The notes beneath the pieces are model-generated. The model saw nothing but the letters and a program-made list of their open reading frames with translations. It was not told where the DNA came from and did not search any database. From Picosynechococcus sp. PCC 7002 (GTDB lineage Bacteria > Cyanobacteriota > Cyanobacteriia > Cyanobacteriales > MRBY01), in the NCBI RefSeq assembly GCF_963860125.1, contig NZ_CAWLFA010000001.1, positions 186,001-250,000 of the forward strand: a DNA stretch of 64,000 bases, in the 5' to 3' direction. Below, piece after piece: positions 1 through 8,934 of the stretch; position 1 is the first letter of the stretch, and every line of letters starts with the position of its first letter. The position numbers and the translations under genes are program-made.

Positions 1-630
1 GGCTTTTTGGGTGCCGCTGTAGGCGAGGTCAACGCCCCATTCATCGAGGAAAAGAGGCACACCGCTTAAGCTGGTCACGGTATCGATTAGGAGCATCGTG
101 CCGTGCTTTTCACAAATTTCCTTGACACCTTCGAGGGGTTGTCTGGCTCCCGTAGAAGTTTCGGCGTGGACAAGGGCCAGGATTTTCGGCTCGTGCTGGG
201 CAACGGCAGCACTGATTTCTTCGAGGGTGAAAGCCTTACCCCAAGCAGTGGAGAAAGTATGCACTTCGGCGTCATAGCGGCTGGCCATATCCACGAGGCG
301 GTGACCGAAGTAACCATTGATGCCGATCAAGACTTTATCGCCGGGTTCGACCATGTTGGCGAGGGTGGCTTCCATGGCGGCGCTGCCAGTACCACTCACA
401 GAAATCGTGAAGGGGTTTGCGGTCTGCCAAGTGTAGCGGAGGAGATCCTTGACGTCCTCCATAATTTCAAGATACTTCGGATCGAGGTGGCCGATGGGAG
501 GCATAGCGAGAGCGGCTAAAACCCTGGGGTGGGCATTGGAGGGGCCAGGGCCGAGGAGGAGCCGGGGCGGCAGGTCGAGTTGCTGAACAGGTTTACGGTA
601 AGTATTTTGGACGGTGGGGCGATCGCTCAT
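1..630 (-). CDS. Serine/alanine-glyoxylate aminotransferase family protein (3' part outside the window)
   Basis: PLP-dependent class V aminotransferase that moves an amino group from serine or alanine to glyoxylate, the photorespiratory step. Cyanobacterial members are often mislabelled 'soluble hydrogenase 42 kDa subunit'. Reading from the ATG at 628-630, 210 codons stay open to the window edge. The N-terminus has the family pattern LLLGPGPSNAHPRVL, then SGTGSAAMEA (cofactor phosphate region), HAETSTGA and LIDTVTSLSG with the PLP-ring Asp. The last visible residues SGTQKA contain the expected Schiff-base Lys209, so only the C-terminal half is missing. It lies about 100 bases downstream of mutS on the same strand. 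Family assignment is firm; serine versus alanine preference cannot be read. Confidence 0.9.
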   Translation of the reverse strand, partial: MSDRPTVQNTYRKPVQQLDLPPRLLLGPGPSNAHPRVLAALAMPPIGHLDPKYLEIMEDVKDLLRYTWQTANPFTISVSGTGSAAMEATLANMVEPGDKVLIGINGYFGHRLVDMASRYDAEVHTFSTAWGKAFTLEEISAAVAQHEPKILALVHAETSTGARQPLEGVKEICEKHGTMLLIDTVTSLSGVPLFLDEWGVDLAYSGTQKA

Positions 631-734
631 GGATAGTTAAGCTCTAAGGACTGTATTTAATCAGATTTTTATCGGGTTCAATTTTCCCATATTGTCGGGG
701 CCATCAAGCGAGGGAAGTCTGATGTTTAAAGAAT

Positions 735-3380
735 TTAAACTTTGAAAATATTTAATTGTTCCGACACCCTTTGGGGATCTTCTGGCGTGGTAGTGGTTAT
801 TTTCTTGGGGATGCCTTTGCGTAGGCCGACGGCAATTTTACTATGCTTTTCAATTTGGGTCATGACTTGTTTTGCCCGTTGAATGACGCTCTTGGGTAAA
901 CCGGCTAAACGACCAGCTTCAATCCCGTAGGAACGGTCAGCGCCACCGGGGCGAACTTGGTGCAAGAAGATAATTTCTTCGGGCATTTCTTGAACCGTTA
1001 CTTGATAATTGGCGACATTTTCTAATAATGAAGCCAACTCATTTAACTCGTGATAATGGGTCGCAAAAATTGTTTTCGCTTTGATTTCTGTGGCGAGGTA
1101 TTCTGATACTGACCAGGCGATGGAAAGGCCATCAAAAGTTGCAGTTCCCCGGCCAATTTCGTCGATTAAAACCAAAGATTTTTCCGTGGCATGGTTGAGG
1201 ATATTGGCGGTTTCATTCATCTCCACCATAAACGTGGATTGGCCCGTAGCCAGGTCATCGACAGCGCCGACCCTAGTAAAAATGCGATCGCAAATGGGAA
1301 TTACAGCACTTTGGGCGGGGACAAAACTACCCACCTGGGCCATCAGTTGAATCAAGCCCGTTTGCCGGAGATAACAACTTTTGCCGCTGGCATTGGGGCC
1401 CGTGAGGATAATCAAATCAGGATAGGAATTCTGAGTGCGGCCGAGGTAGGTGGAGTTGGGCACAAACAGACCCATGCCCAAGGACTTTTCGACAACGGGG
1501 TGACGACCAGCTTCAATTTCTAGGGTTTTTTCGGTGGTAATCTCTGGACGGCAATACCCTTGGTACACGGCAGTTTCCGCGAAGCTCGTCAATACATCCA
1601 GGGCGGCGATCGCCTTGGCGGTGGTGCGAATTTGGTCGGTATGTTCAGCGACCTCGGCGCGGAGGGTGGTGAAAATTTCGTATTCCAGGCTGCAAATGTC
1701 GTCCTTAGCAGTGAGGATACGGCTTTCCCGTTCTTTTAGTTCCGGGGTGATGTAGCGTTCTTCGTTAGCGAGGGTCTGTTTGCGTAGATATTCGTCGGGA
1801 GCCTTGTCCGCCTGGGAGCGGGGCAAACTAATGTAATAGCCGAAGGTCTTGTTATAGCCGACTTTGAGCTTGCTGACCCCCGTCCGTTCCCGTTCAGTAA
1901 CTTCTAAATTCGCCAACCATTCCCGGTCTTCCACTTGGGAGCGACGCAGAAAATCGAGGTTTTCATCAACCCCATCCCGGATTAACCCCCCTTCTTTGAT
2001 GTGAATCGGCGGCGAATCCACCAGGTATTGCAAAACGTGCTGTCCCAGGGCTTCTAATTCCGGCGGAAAATCTTTCACTGCCTGGAGATAAGGAGATCGC
2101 CCCTCGGTGGCCAATTCCGCGAGATAGGTTAATTTCGTTAAAGATTCCGCTAAAGCGTATAAATCGCGGGCATTCGCACTACCAGAGCCGATTCTCCCAG
2201 CAATTCGCTCTAAATCGTAAATTTGCTTCAGCAATTGCCGGATATCTTGGCGGAGATTTGTATTTTCTACCAGTTCTGCGACGGAATCTAATCGCTTGGC
2301 GATCGCCTTTGGATCTAATAAAGGTTGCAACAACCACCGCCGCAGGGCGCGGCCCCCCATGTTGGTACAGGTTACATCCAGCGCCCAGAGTAGGGAGCCG
2401 TAAAAACTGCCGTCCCGCACCGTCTGGGTAATTTCTAGGTTGCGCCTCGTCTGGTGATCCAGTTGCAAAAAGGCATCGATGCTGTAGGTTTTGAGGCTTT
2501 CAAAGGGCACTTTGTAGGCCTGCTGGGTTTCCTCCACATAGGCCAAGAGTCCCCCCGCTGCCCGCACCGCCAGGGGTAAATGTTCGCAGCCGACCCCCTC
2601 CAGAGAACGCCACTGGAAAGTCATCAAAAGCTTGGGTTTCGCCTCATTGAGATCAAATTCCCGGGGCGATCGCAGCGCATAACAAAAGTCCGACGGCAGA
2701 CAAGCGGGCAGGTGGTTTTGTAATAATGTTTGGCGATCGCCTGGCCGCATCAAACGGTTTAAATCCGGTGCATCGGTGGGATAGAGTACTTCCGAAGGTT
2801 GCAAGCGCAGGAGTTCGAGGTTTAACGCCGCTAAATCCTGGGCCTGGGTCGTACAAAATTCCCCGGTGGAGATGTCAGCATAGGCCAAACCCCAATGGTT
2901 GCCCGCAATCACCACCGCCGCAAGATAATTATTTTGCCGCGCCCGCAACATCCCATCATCGGTGAGGGTGCCTGGGGTCAAGACCTTTTGCACTTCCCGC
3001 CGCACCATTCGTTTTTCGGCGTGGGCGGTGGCGGCATCTTCTACTTGGTCACAAATGACGACCCCATAGCCTTTTTCTAAAAGCTGGGTGCTGTAACGTT
3101 CGAGGGCATGGTGGGGCACCCCTGTCATCGGTACGCGGCCAATGCCTTTGCCGGATTCTTTGCTGGTGCAGACCAACTCCAATTCGCGAGAAACGGTGAT
3201 CGCATCCATGAAAAAGCACTCGAAAAAGTCGCCGACCCGGTAGAGCAAGATATTGTTGGGATACTTATCCTTAAGGTCTGCGTAGTGCTGCATCATCGGT
3301 GTGAGGAGTTCCCGATCGAGCTGGCGATAATCTGCGTTGGGAATGTCTTCGGCGCTGGGGTTACGGTTGGCAGCAGGCAT
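735..3380 (-). CDS. mutS: DNA mismatch repair protein MutS
   Basis: Recognises base mismatches and small loops and starts repair as an ATP-dependent clamp. The protein has 881 residues, usual for bacterial MutS1. The N-terminal mismatch-binding domain keeps the Phe-x-Glu wedge (GDFFE, Phe52 and Glu54). Connector, lever and clamp domains follow, and the ATPase is C-terminal: Walker A GPNASGKS near 661-668, Walker B LVLIDE near 736-741, then GRGTATFDG and the ATHYHEL switch. The start ATG at 3378-3380 is the first in frame ahead of the conserved region. It seems to be a single gene, divergent from nothing close and followed by the aminotransferase. Confidence 0.96.
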   Translation of the reverse strand: MPAANRNPSAEDIPNADYRQLDRELLTPMMQHYADLKDKYPNNILLYRVGDFFECFFMDAITVSRELELVCTSKESGKGIGRVPMTGVPHHALERYSTQLLEKGYGVVICDQVEDAATAHAEKRMVRREVQKVLTPGTLTDDGMLRARQNNYLAAVVIAGNHWGLAYADISTGEFCTTQAQDLAALNLELLRLQPSEVLYPTDAPDLNRLMRPGDRQTLLQNHLPACLPSDFCYALRSPREFDLNEAKPKLLMTFQWRSLEGVGCEHLPLAVRAAGGLLAYVEETQQAYKVPFESLKTYSIDAFLQLDHQTRRNLEITQTVRDGSFYGSLLWALDVTCTNMGGRALRRWLLQPLLDPKAIAKRLDSVAELVENTNLRQDIRQLLKQIYDLERIAGRIGSGSANARDLYALAESLTKLTYLAELATEGRSPYLQAVKDFPPELEALGQHVLQYLVDSPPIHIKEGGLIRDGVDENLDFLRRSQVEDREWLANLEVTERERTGVSKLKVGYNKTFGYYISLPRSQADKAPDEYLRKQTLANEERYITPELKERESRILTAKDDICSLEYEIFTTLRAEVAEHTDQIRTTAKAIAALDVLTSFAETAVYQGYCRPEITTEKTLEIEAGRHPVVEKSLGMGLFVPNSTYLGRTQNSYPDLIILTGPNASGKSCYLRQTGLIQLMAQVGSFVPAQSAVIPICDRIFTRVGAVDDLATGQSTFMVEMNETANILNHATEKSLVLIDEIGRGTATFDGLSIAWSVSEYLATEIKAKTIFATHYHELNELASLLENVANYQVTVQEMPEEIIFLHQVRPGGADRSYGIEAGRLAGLPKSVIQRAKQVMTQIEKHSKIAVGLRKGIPKKITTTTPEDPQRVSEQLNIFKV

Positions 3381-3483
3381 GAAACTTGGCTTCAGTCACG
3401 GACAAGTATTCTATCTTAGCGGCGATCGCCTTTTTCCTTAGGAGTCTCCTGGGAGATTGCCCCAAAAACCTGGGCAATAAAGT

Positions 3484-3744
3484 TTAAGCAAGATATCCGG
3501 CTAATTTTTCTTCGAGTTTAGCCACGGCCATGCGGGGCGGAAAACGGGGCAATTCTTTTTCCTGACCATTTTCGAGCAGACACAAAACCGGAATTTCGTA
3601 CTGGTAGCGCGTAAACCACTGGGGATTTGTCGTAATGTCGCGCATTTCGAGTTGGAATTCTACCTGGGTCACCTGGGCCAATTTTTCGGCGAGGCCCTCA
3701 CAGAGATGACAACCGGGTTTTGTGTAAAAAATAATTTGCTTCAC
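3484..3744 (-). CDS. Glutaredoxin-like protein (DUF836 type)
   Basis: A small 86-residue thioredoxin-fold protein. It opens with a beta strand followed by the redox motif TKPGCHLCEG (Cys-His-Leu-Cys at residues 12-15) and later has the cis-Pro segment YEIPVLCLL, as in glutaredoxin-like DUF836 proteins. Such proteins probably reduce or sense thiols in the cytosol; the partner is unknown. The CxxC is intact. It lies about 100 bases upstream of mutS on the same strand and could share a transcript with it. Confidence 0.8.
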   Translation of the reverse strand: MKQIIFYTKPGCHLCEGLAEKLAQVTQVEFQLEMRDITTNPQWFTRYQYEIPVLCLLENGQEKELPRFPPRMAVAKLEEKLAGYLA

Positions 3745-3953
3745 AGTACGATCGGTAACAAAAACGTTTAAGAAAAGTAAAGATCCGATGAGAAATGTAG
3801 AGAATTTAGGGGGGGATTACATTATTGTTCCTGGCTATCCTTGATAATTTTTTTAGTATTTCAGCTTATTGACAAACTGAATTGATCTTACATCTAAGGA
3901 AATTGTGGCCTTGTTTCCGTGGGAAATCAGGTGGCAAAGCTAAAGCGAGAAGT

Positions 3954-4148
3954 ATGGAATGTCAGCAAATGAATCCTTTATTAGAAACCATTGATCATGT
4001 ATTTTCTTCAGGTACTTTAACCAAGCAGGATGCAAGGGTGATCAATCAATGGCTCTGGAAAACTCCTATGAGTGATGCTCTGTATCAAGCGTTAGACCAG
4101 TTGTTGCAAGGCATCGAAGCGGGTTATATCGCCGTACGTGGTACCTAA
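3954..4148 (+). CDS. Small hypothetical protein (64 aa)
   Basis: I do not recognise a function. The ORF is open from 3882, but the ATG at 3954, preceded by the purine-rich AGCGAGAAG, looks like the better start; the ATG at 3969 is also possible. The product is soluble and helical, with LTKQDARVINQWL followed by a ladder of Leu/Ile residues. After the TAA at 4146-4148 the same frame stays open with codons of similar character for about 37 residues, ending in a very basic run (RARVKRRSKRR). Either the gene once extended further or the downstream codons are chance. Confidence 0.5.
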   Translation: MECQQMNPLLETIDHVFSSGTLTKQDARVINQWLWKTPMSDALYQALDQLLQGIEAGYIAVRGT

Positions 4149-4265
4149 GAAACTAAAACAGTACGATTACATCAATTACAAAACCGTCGTGTCGAGGCGA
4201 TCGCCACCCAAGCAAACGGGCAAAAAGAGAGAGCCCGGGTCAAGCGGCGATCTAAACGTCGTTTT

Positions 4266-4802
4266 TTAGAAGTTAGGCCGGGTAAATTCGCGACTGACAA
4301 AGCCAATTTCTAGCAGTTGTTGGTAGGCCTTTTCGCCGAGGTCGCTGGTGGGACTTTGGGAGCGAATCACCTGGATCAGGAGGGGCACTGCCAATTCGGG
4401 TTTTTCCTGGACACGGTGGACGAGGGCCAAACGGTAGGTGGCGGTGTCGCGCATTTCCCCAGCGGCGATCGCCGAACGTCGCTCTGTATCATAAACAGAA
4501 TTGTCTAAACCTTGGAAACTATTGGCTAGATCTAGGTGAAAATTAGAAAGCTGATTATAAACTTGACGCGCTTCCTGGAGTTTAGAAACGGCAACCTCGT
4601 AATCTTTGGCGGAAATGGCGGCGATCGCCTCATCCATTACCTGGGAAGCCCCGGACATACTGAGAATGCTGCTCTGGAGGGGGCGGAGTTCGCTGCTACT
4701 CCCTTGGACAGCCTCAGGCTGCGCCGAAACGGATGGCATCATGGCCAAGGAACACCCCATTGCCAAACTAGCGAGTGGAATCAAACGGTCGATAAAATTC
4801 AT
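4266..4802 (-). CDS. Exported helical-repeat protein of unknown function
   Basis: The ORF is open from 4856, but I chose the ATG at 4802 because it begins a clear signal peptide: a basic N-terminus, a hydrophobic core, and a probable cleavage after SVSA near residue 28. The mature part is about 150 residues, alpha-helical and TPR-like. It has an Ala-rich helix around AKDYEVAVSKLQEARQVY and a later one around LAVPLLIQVIRSQ. That suggests a periplasmic or lumenal scaffold, but no partner is visible. It is divergent from the subtilase-like gene; the 95-base gap holds the short inverted repeat TCCCAC-A-GTGGGA. Confidence 0.72.
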   Translation of the reverse strand: MNFIDRLIPLASLAMGCSLAMMPSVSAQPEAVQGSSSELRPLQSSILSMSGASQVMDEAIAAISAKDYEVAVSKLQEARQVYNQLSNFHLDLANSFQGLDNSVYDTERRSAIAAGEMRDTATYRLALVHRVQEKPELAVPLLIQVIRSQSPTSDLGEKAYQQLLEIGFVSREFTRPNF

Positions 4803-4897
4803 AATGTTCGTCAAGTCTTGTTTTGACACAATAACAGTACTGATTATGTTGTACATCTTGATCCCACAGTGGGAACAGACAAGGAGAGCTTAGGCCT

Positions 4898-6481
4898 ATG
4901 GCACGCCCAGGGGGGACACCACAGCAACAAGGTCTTATTTTACAACGGGGACATACGGAACTTTTACTTCATCAGTTAGAGGATCGCCTCCTGGTGGCAT
5001 TTCGCAGTTCTGATGTGGATCTTCTCGATATTGTTCCAGGATTAATGTATCGTCCCTTACCATCGGGGCAGCCAGATATTTTATTCGAAGAAATTCTTGT
5101 ACCGCCAGAGGATTTCGCCACCTCCTTGAGGGCCGCGTGTCAACATCCCGATATTCTCTTTGCTTACCCGGTTTATCAGCTAGCAGACTCGGCTGAGGGC
5201 TTTGTCTATCTGACCCAGCAAATCACCCTCCAATTCGCCCCGGAGGTTTCCCCAGCAGCCCAAAAAGCGATTGGCGATCGCCACCACCTTAAAAAAATTC
5301 GTCCCCTTCTGGGGGCCGATCAAACGTTTATTTATGAACTAACGGCGCAAACTGACTGCGATCCCCTCTGGTTAACCCAGATCCTCCAGCAAGATCCGGC
5401 GATCGCCCTCGCTGAACCCAATGTTTTATTGCCCCTCGCGGTGCGAGAAATGTCCTTGGCGACAAATCCCCAAAGCCGCCACTGGTACCTAGACGCCATT
5501 CAAATCCCCCAAGCTTGGCAAATGACCAAAGGCGATCGCCAAACAACCATTGCCGTGTTAGCCTCTGACCTCGATCTAGAAAATTCTGCCGAGCCAATCG
5601 CTGAAACAAGCGAAACTCCCTATGGTGCCATTCCAGAAATTCGGCCCACGACCTGGGGTAATACCATTGCCCAGTTGACGATCGATGTTGCCCCAGAATG
5701 CACCCTATTGCTCCTGCAACTGCCCCAGTACTTAGATGATGCACTCCTCGAAAAAGTCATCGAAGCGGCGATCGCCCAGGGGGCCGCAGTGATTCTTTTG
5801 GCTTGGCAACTGGCGATGATCAACGGGCCTCTCTCCCTGCGGCAAAGTTTAGCTCTCCACCGGGCTGCCACCCAGGGAAACCGGGGTCAAGGGTGTCTGT
5901 TGGTAACGGGAGCCGGGGATGCCAATCGCCCCTTAGCCGGAATCATTTATGAACGTCACTGGCCGAATCAACTTTTTCAGGGGCCGACCGCTTGGCTCGA
6001 CGGGAAGGGTAATCATCCGGCAGTTGTGACCGTTAGTGGTTGTACTGAGGCGAATAAAAAAGCTAGCCATAGCAACTGGGGAGAGGCCGTTAGCCTTTGT
6101 GGGCCAACGAATCCAGGTACACCAACCCTTTGGCTACCAGAACAGGGCATGGTCGCGGTACCACCGGAAATTAGTGATGACTTGGGGGCCGAGATAGATC
6201 CGGTTGAAGCTTTAAATCAGCAGGGTAGCACCTTAGAAGCTGCCGCTTTAGTGGCGGGAGTCGCGGCATTGGTTTGGTCAGTAAATCCGAAGCTGACGGG
6301 GTGGGCCGTGCGGGAGATTTTACAAACCACAGCCGAAAAAATTGTCGATTTAAGCGGCGATCGCCAATTGCAGTTAACCTTGGGCACCTACGACGCCCAG
6401 GGCCATTCCCAATGGTTTGGTTACGGTCGTGTGAATGCCTTGGCAGCAGTTGTCTTAGCCCAGGGCAATCAGCCGGACTGA
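4898..6481 (+). CDS. Subtilase (S8) fold protein lacking the catalytic triad
   Basis: A 527-residue protein with an N-terminal prodomain-like half (about 1-180) and an S8 peptidase fold (about 195-525). The fold is visible in AWQMTKGDRQTTIAVLASD (Asp-site region), TTWGNTIAQL (His-site region), VVTVSGCTEANKKASHSNWG and GSTLEAAALVAGVAALVW (Ser-site helix). At the active positions, the Asp of IAVIDTG is Ala222, the His of HGTHVAG is Trp253, the Ser of GTSMA is Thr445 or Leu446 depending on alignment, and the oxyanion-hole Asn is Asp341. It should therefore bind rather than cut protein. No signal peptide is seen. The start ATG follows an AAGGAGAG ribosome site. Confidence 0.83.
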   Translation: MARPGGTPQQQGLILQRGHTELLLHQLEDRLLVAFRSSDVDLLDIVPGLMYRPLPSGQPDILFEEILVPPEDFATSLRAACQHPDILFAYPVYQLADSAEGFVYLTQQITLQFAPEVSPAAQKAIGDRHHLKKIRPLLGADQTFIYELTAQTDCDPLWLTQILQQDPAIALAEPNVLLPLAVREMSLATNPQSRHWYLDAIQIPQAWQMTKGDRQTTIAVLASDLDLENSAEPIAETSETPYGAIPEIRPTTWGNTIAQLTIDVAPECTLLLLQLPQYLDDALLEKVIEAAIAQGAAVILLAWQLAMINGPLSLRQSLALHRAATQGNRGQGCLLVTGAGDANRPLAGIIYERHWPNQLFQGPTAWLDGKGNHPAVVTVSGCTEANKKASHSNWGEAVSLCGPTNPGTPTLWLPEQGMVAVPPEISDDLGAEIDPVEALNQQGSTLEAAALVAGVAALVWSVNPKLTGWAVREILQTTAEKIVDLSGDRQLQLTLGTYDAQGHSQWFGYGRVNALAAVVLAQGNQPD

Positions 6482-6526
6482 CAGAACAACAGGCATTAAC
6501 TATTTTGGCCATCGATTAATTTAAAA

Positions 6527-6598
<72 letters not shown>

Positions 6599-6658
6599 GC
6601 TTTTGCGAGAATTTATTGTACTACATTTTTCTGCGGCGCTTGGGGAAAATTTTTTCGG

Positions 6659-7855
6659 TTATTGGTGCATGAGTTGGGCCAGCTTTTGCTTGAGGCGTTT
6701 GGCTTCGGCAGGATTTTGGGTCTCATGGAGGGCGATCGCCTGCTTAAAGAATTTCTGGCTTTCGGCGATTTGGCCAATGCGGAACAAAAGCGCGGCTAAA
6801 TTTTGGTGCGCCCAGGGATTGAGAGGGTTTAATTTTAAGGATTTTTCGTAGGCGTCAATGGCTTCGCCCACCCGACCCAGAGCTTTGTAGGCCAAACCGA
6901 GATTGTAGTAGCCAGGGGCAAAGGTCGGATCGATTTTTAAGGTGATCTGATGTTGGGCGATCGCCGCATCTGGTTTGCCGAGGGTCTGTAAAAGCGCGCC
7001 GAGGTTGTGGTAAGCTCCAATTTTTAGCTTGTCTTGGAGGGGCTGCTCTCCGGCGAGTTGATAATGCTTGATCGCTTTTTCGGGTTCGTGGTTTTGGCGG
7101 AAAGCGTTACCCAGGTGGTAATGCAACTCATAGCGGAGGTTGGCGCTTTCGTTCGCGCTGTATTTCAAACCCTGCTTGAGAATCTTGAGGGCCTGTTTGG
7201 GTAAACCTTCACCCAAGTAAATGCCCCCCAACTTACTGCACACATAGGGATCATTGGGATGGCCTTCGTAATAGGCCTCCATCGCCAATTTAGCCCGGGT
7301 GCTCTTTTCTAATTTGGCGATCGCCGTCCGTTGATAGCCCGTATGGAAAATCGCCACCTGGGGTAACTCTGTGATCTGCCATTGGGGTTCTGTGGCCAAC
7401 AAAGTTTGCACGCTGTCATCGATCATCGCGTGGTAGGGCCGCGAAAATTCTAAAGACGGGTGACGGCGAAATAACCGAGACACCAGGGAGTAGGGGGATT
7501 GACTCGCGCCAATTTCATAGCGGAGCAAATTGACCACCAAAGTATCCGGCTTGGCGATCGCCGCTTCGATGGCCGGAATTACCTTCGGGTTTAAGGTCTC
7601 ATCCGCATCCAAAACTAAGACCCATTCTTTCGTCACCAGCTTAAGGGCTTCGTTCCGGGCCGCCGCAAAATCTTGATTCCAGTCGAAATGGCCCACCGTC
7701 GCGCCAAATTCCTTGGCGATCGCCACCGTTTCATCCGTTGAACCCGTATCGAGAATCGCGATTTCCCCCACGAGATCCTGCACACTCTTGAGACAATCCC
7801 CCAGGGCATCCGCTTCATTCTTAACGATCATGCACAAACTTAAGCGATCTTTCAT
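6659..7855 (-). CDS. Family 2 glycosyltransferase with C-terminal TPR repeats
   Basis: A 398-residue protein. The N-terminal GT-A domain has LSLCMIVKNEADAL, then ILDTGSTDET (nucleotide-sugar site), AARNEAL and the metal-binding acidic motif VLVLDADE. From about residue 230 to the end there are TPR units, for example PTFAPGYYNLGLAYKALGR and NPWAHQNLAALLFRIGQ. This layout matches the SPbeta/SunS-like glycosyltransferase group, whose members glycosylate proteins or peptides; the acceptor here is unknown. The frame is open from 7996, but the ATG at 7855 begins exactly at the conserved domain. No membrane segment is seen, so the protein is cytosolic. Confidence 0.88.
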   Translation of the reverse strand: MKDRLSLCMIVKNEADALGDCLKSVQDLVGEIAILDTGSTDETVAIAKEFGATVGHFDWNQDFAAARNEALKLVTKEWVLVLDADETLNPKVIPAIEAAIAKPDTLVVNLLRYEIGASQSPYSLVSRLFRRHPSLEFSRPYHAMIDDSVQTLLATEPQWQITELPQVAIFHTGYQRTAIAKLEKSTRAKLAMEAYYEGHPNDPYVCSKLGGIYLGEGLPKQALKILKQGLKYSANESANLRYELHYHLGNAFRQNHEPEKAIKHYQLAGEQPLQDKLKIGAYHNLGALLQTLGKPDAAIAQHQITLKIDPTFAPGYYNLGLAYKALGRVGEAIDAYEKSLKLNPLNPWAHQNLAALLFRIGQIAESQKFFKQAIALHETQNPAEAKRLKQKLAQLMHQ

Positions 7856-7944
7856 GGCGGCCACTGGTTTACATCCCAAACTCAATACAACATTCAGGCA
7901 AATTGTACCGGAAAGTGCTTCACTCTCTTTTCCAATCGCTAGAC

Positions 7945-7971
7945 AAAAAAATAAGGGAGTTACCTCCCCTT
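7945..7971 (-). terminator. Rho-independent terminator of the psb34-like gene
   Basis: On the minus strand AAGGGGAG-GTAA-CTCCCTT forms a GC-rich stem (one G bulged), followed by A and seven T. It lies about 70 bases past the stop of the Psb34-like gene. Confidence 0.6.
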
Positions 7972-8042
7972 GGCGAATCTTGAAATTATTCAGCAAAAGC
8001 TAGTTAGTCAATTAACTGCTCAGCGCTACGCCTGTAAAATCT

Positions 8043-8387
8043 TTAAGCTAAGAGATTCACCGTAATGGCCGCACCAATTAATAGAACTCCCACAGCTAAG
8101 GCAATTACCCCTAGCATCGTGTAATCCAGTCGTCTCTGCGCCGAGGACTTTTCCTCTTCATAAACCTCAGGCGTTACCGCGTAATTATTGACTAAACCCT
8201 GCTCACTGACTGTATAACCAGCCGTTGTATCAACGCTTTTATCTGTTTCTTGTTTCGGGTCTGGGGTGAATTCGCCTTCCCGCGCTTTCCTTGCTGCGAC
8301 TTCTGCTGGCACAAGCTCTTCACCACTACTAATATCTTCAGGTTTTAGGTTTTCAGGAACAGAAATATTTTGGGTATCCTTATCCAT
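8043..8387 (-). CDS. Psb34-like (Ssl1498 family) thylakoid membrane protein with N-terminal extension
   Basis: A 114-residue protein. The C-terminal 55 residues match the Psb34/Ssl1498 pattern: YTVSEQGLVNNYAVTPEVY, a short charged linker, then one transmembrane helix (YTMLGVIALAVGVLLIGAA). Psb34 binds CP47 in photosystem II assembly intermediates and affects the binding of high-light-inducible proteins. Known forms are about 56 residues, whereas this one carries some 60 extra N-terminal residues that are acidic and disordered-looking. The start chosen is the ATG at 8385-8387 (MDKDTQN); an upstream in-frame ATG at 8414 is less likely. A hliP gene follows 0.6 kb away on the same strand. Confidence 0.75.
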   Translation of the reverse strand: MDKDTQNISVPENLKPEDISSGEELVPAEVAARKAREGEFTPDPKQETDKSVDTTAGYTVSEQGLVNNYAVTPEVYEEEKSSAQRRLDYTMLGVIALAVGVLLIGAAITVNLLA

Positions 8388-8418
8388 AAAATGAAATACC
8401 TCGCTTTCTTGCAATAAA

Positions 8419-8469
8419 GATTAAAATTGACGATTTTCCAAAGCTTTGAAGCTTATTTCAATTTTAATC
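8419..8469. repeat. Perfect 12-bp inverted repeat with an inner palindrome upstream of the psb34-like gene
   Basis: GATTAAAATTGA at 8419-8430 is the exact reverse complement of TCAATTTTAATC at 8458-8469. The spacer contains the 10-base palindrome CAAAGCTTTG at 8439-8448. The near arm is 31 bases from the start codon, so it could fold in the mRNA leader or serve as a DNA site. It has no T-run, so it is not a standard terminator. Confidence 0.7.
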
Positions 8470-8658
8470 GACACTTTCATTATAACAATTCAATAACAGG
8501 CCATCATCTATCGAACGTAAGAGATTAATGCCAATCAATAATATTTATTATTCTGCTTTTTTCTCTTTTAAGAAGAGTTACCTTGGTTTTTTTAAATAAT
8601 TCTTAGGCTTGATTTAAATGACTCAAATAACTGACTTTCACTAACCTTAATCCGGTAG

Positions 8659-8922
8659 TTACCGTCGTGGAATCAAGCTACAAACAAACTTTCGTCGATC
8701 ATTTGCCAAGTCGAGGTTGTGGAGGCAATCAAACTTTTGTACCGGAATTTTTTTGCCATTAATGCGTAATACAGCGCGATACTCCCAATAATACTTTGCA
8801 CTGCGCTTCAGAGATACCAAACAAATTTGTTGTTCCCCATAAACACGGCATAACTCACCGTAGGCTGGTGCTGCCCACCAACAAAGCCCGATTAGAATAA
8901 CGAAACAAATAACGCGCCCCAT
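8659..8922 (-). CDS. Small exported four-cysteine protein of unknown function
   Basis: An 87-residue protein with a clear signal peptide (GRVICFVILIGLCWWAA, likely cut after PAYG near residue 22). The mature part is about 65 basic residues. It has four Cys, in ELCRVYG, QQICLV, KFDCLHN and KFVCSL, enough for two disulfides in an oxidising compartment. I do not recognise the family. Its start is only 13 bases from the hliP terminator, so any promoter would have to overlap that hairpin, or expression depends on read-through. Confidence 0.62.
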   Translation of the reverse strand: MGRVICFVILIGLCWWAAPAYGELCRVYGEQQICLVSLKRSAKYYWEYRAVLRINGKKIPVQKFDCLHNLDLANDRRKFVCSLIPRR

Positions 8923-8934
8923 ACTGCCCTAAAC

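Noticed and set aside
1..630. Hydrogenase subunit (old 'soluble hydrogenase' label)
   Set aside because: Sequence is a class V PLP aminotransferase with the Schiff-base Lys; the hydrogenase name is a historical misannotation.
4800..4870. Possible LexA box (AGTAC ... GTACA) in the divergent promoter upstream of the subtilase-like gene
   Set aside because: The half sites are too far apart for the cyanobacterial consensus RGTACNNNDGTWC.
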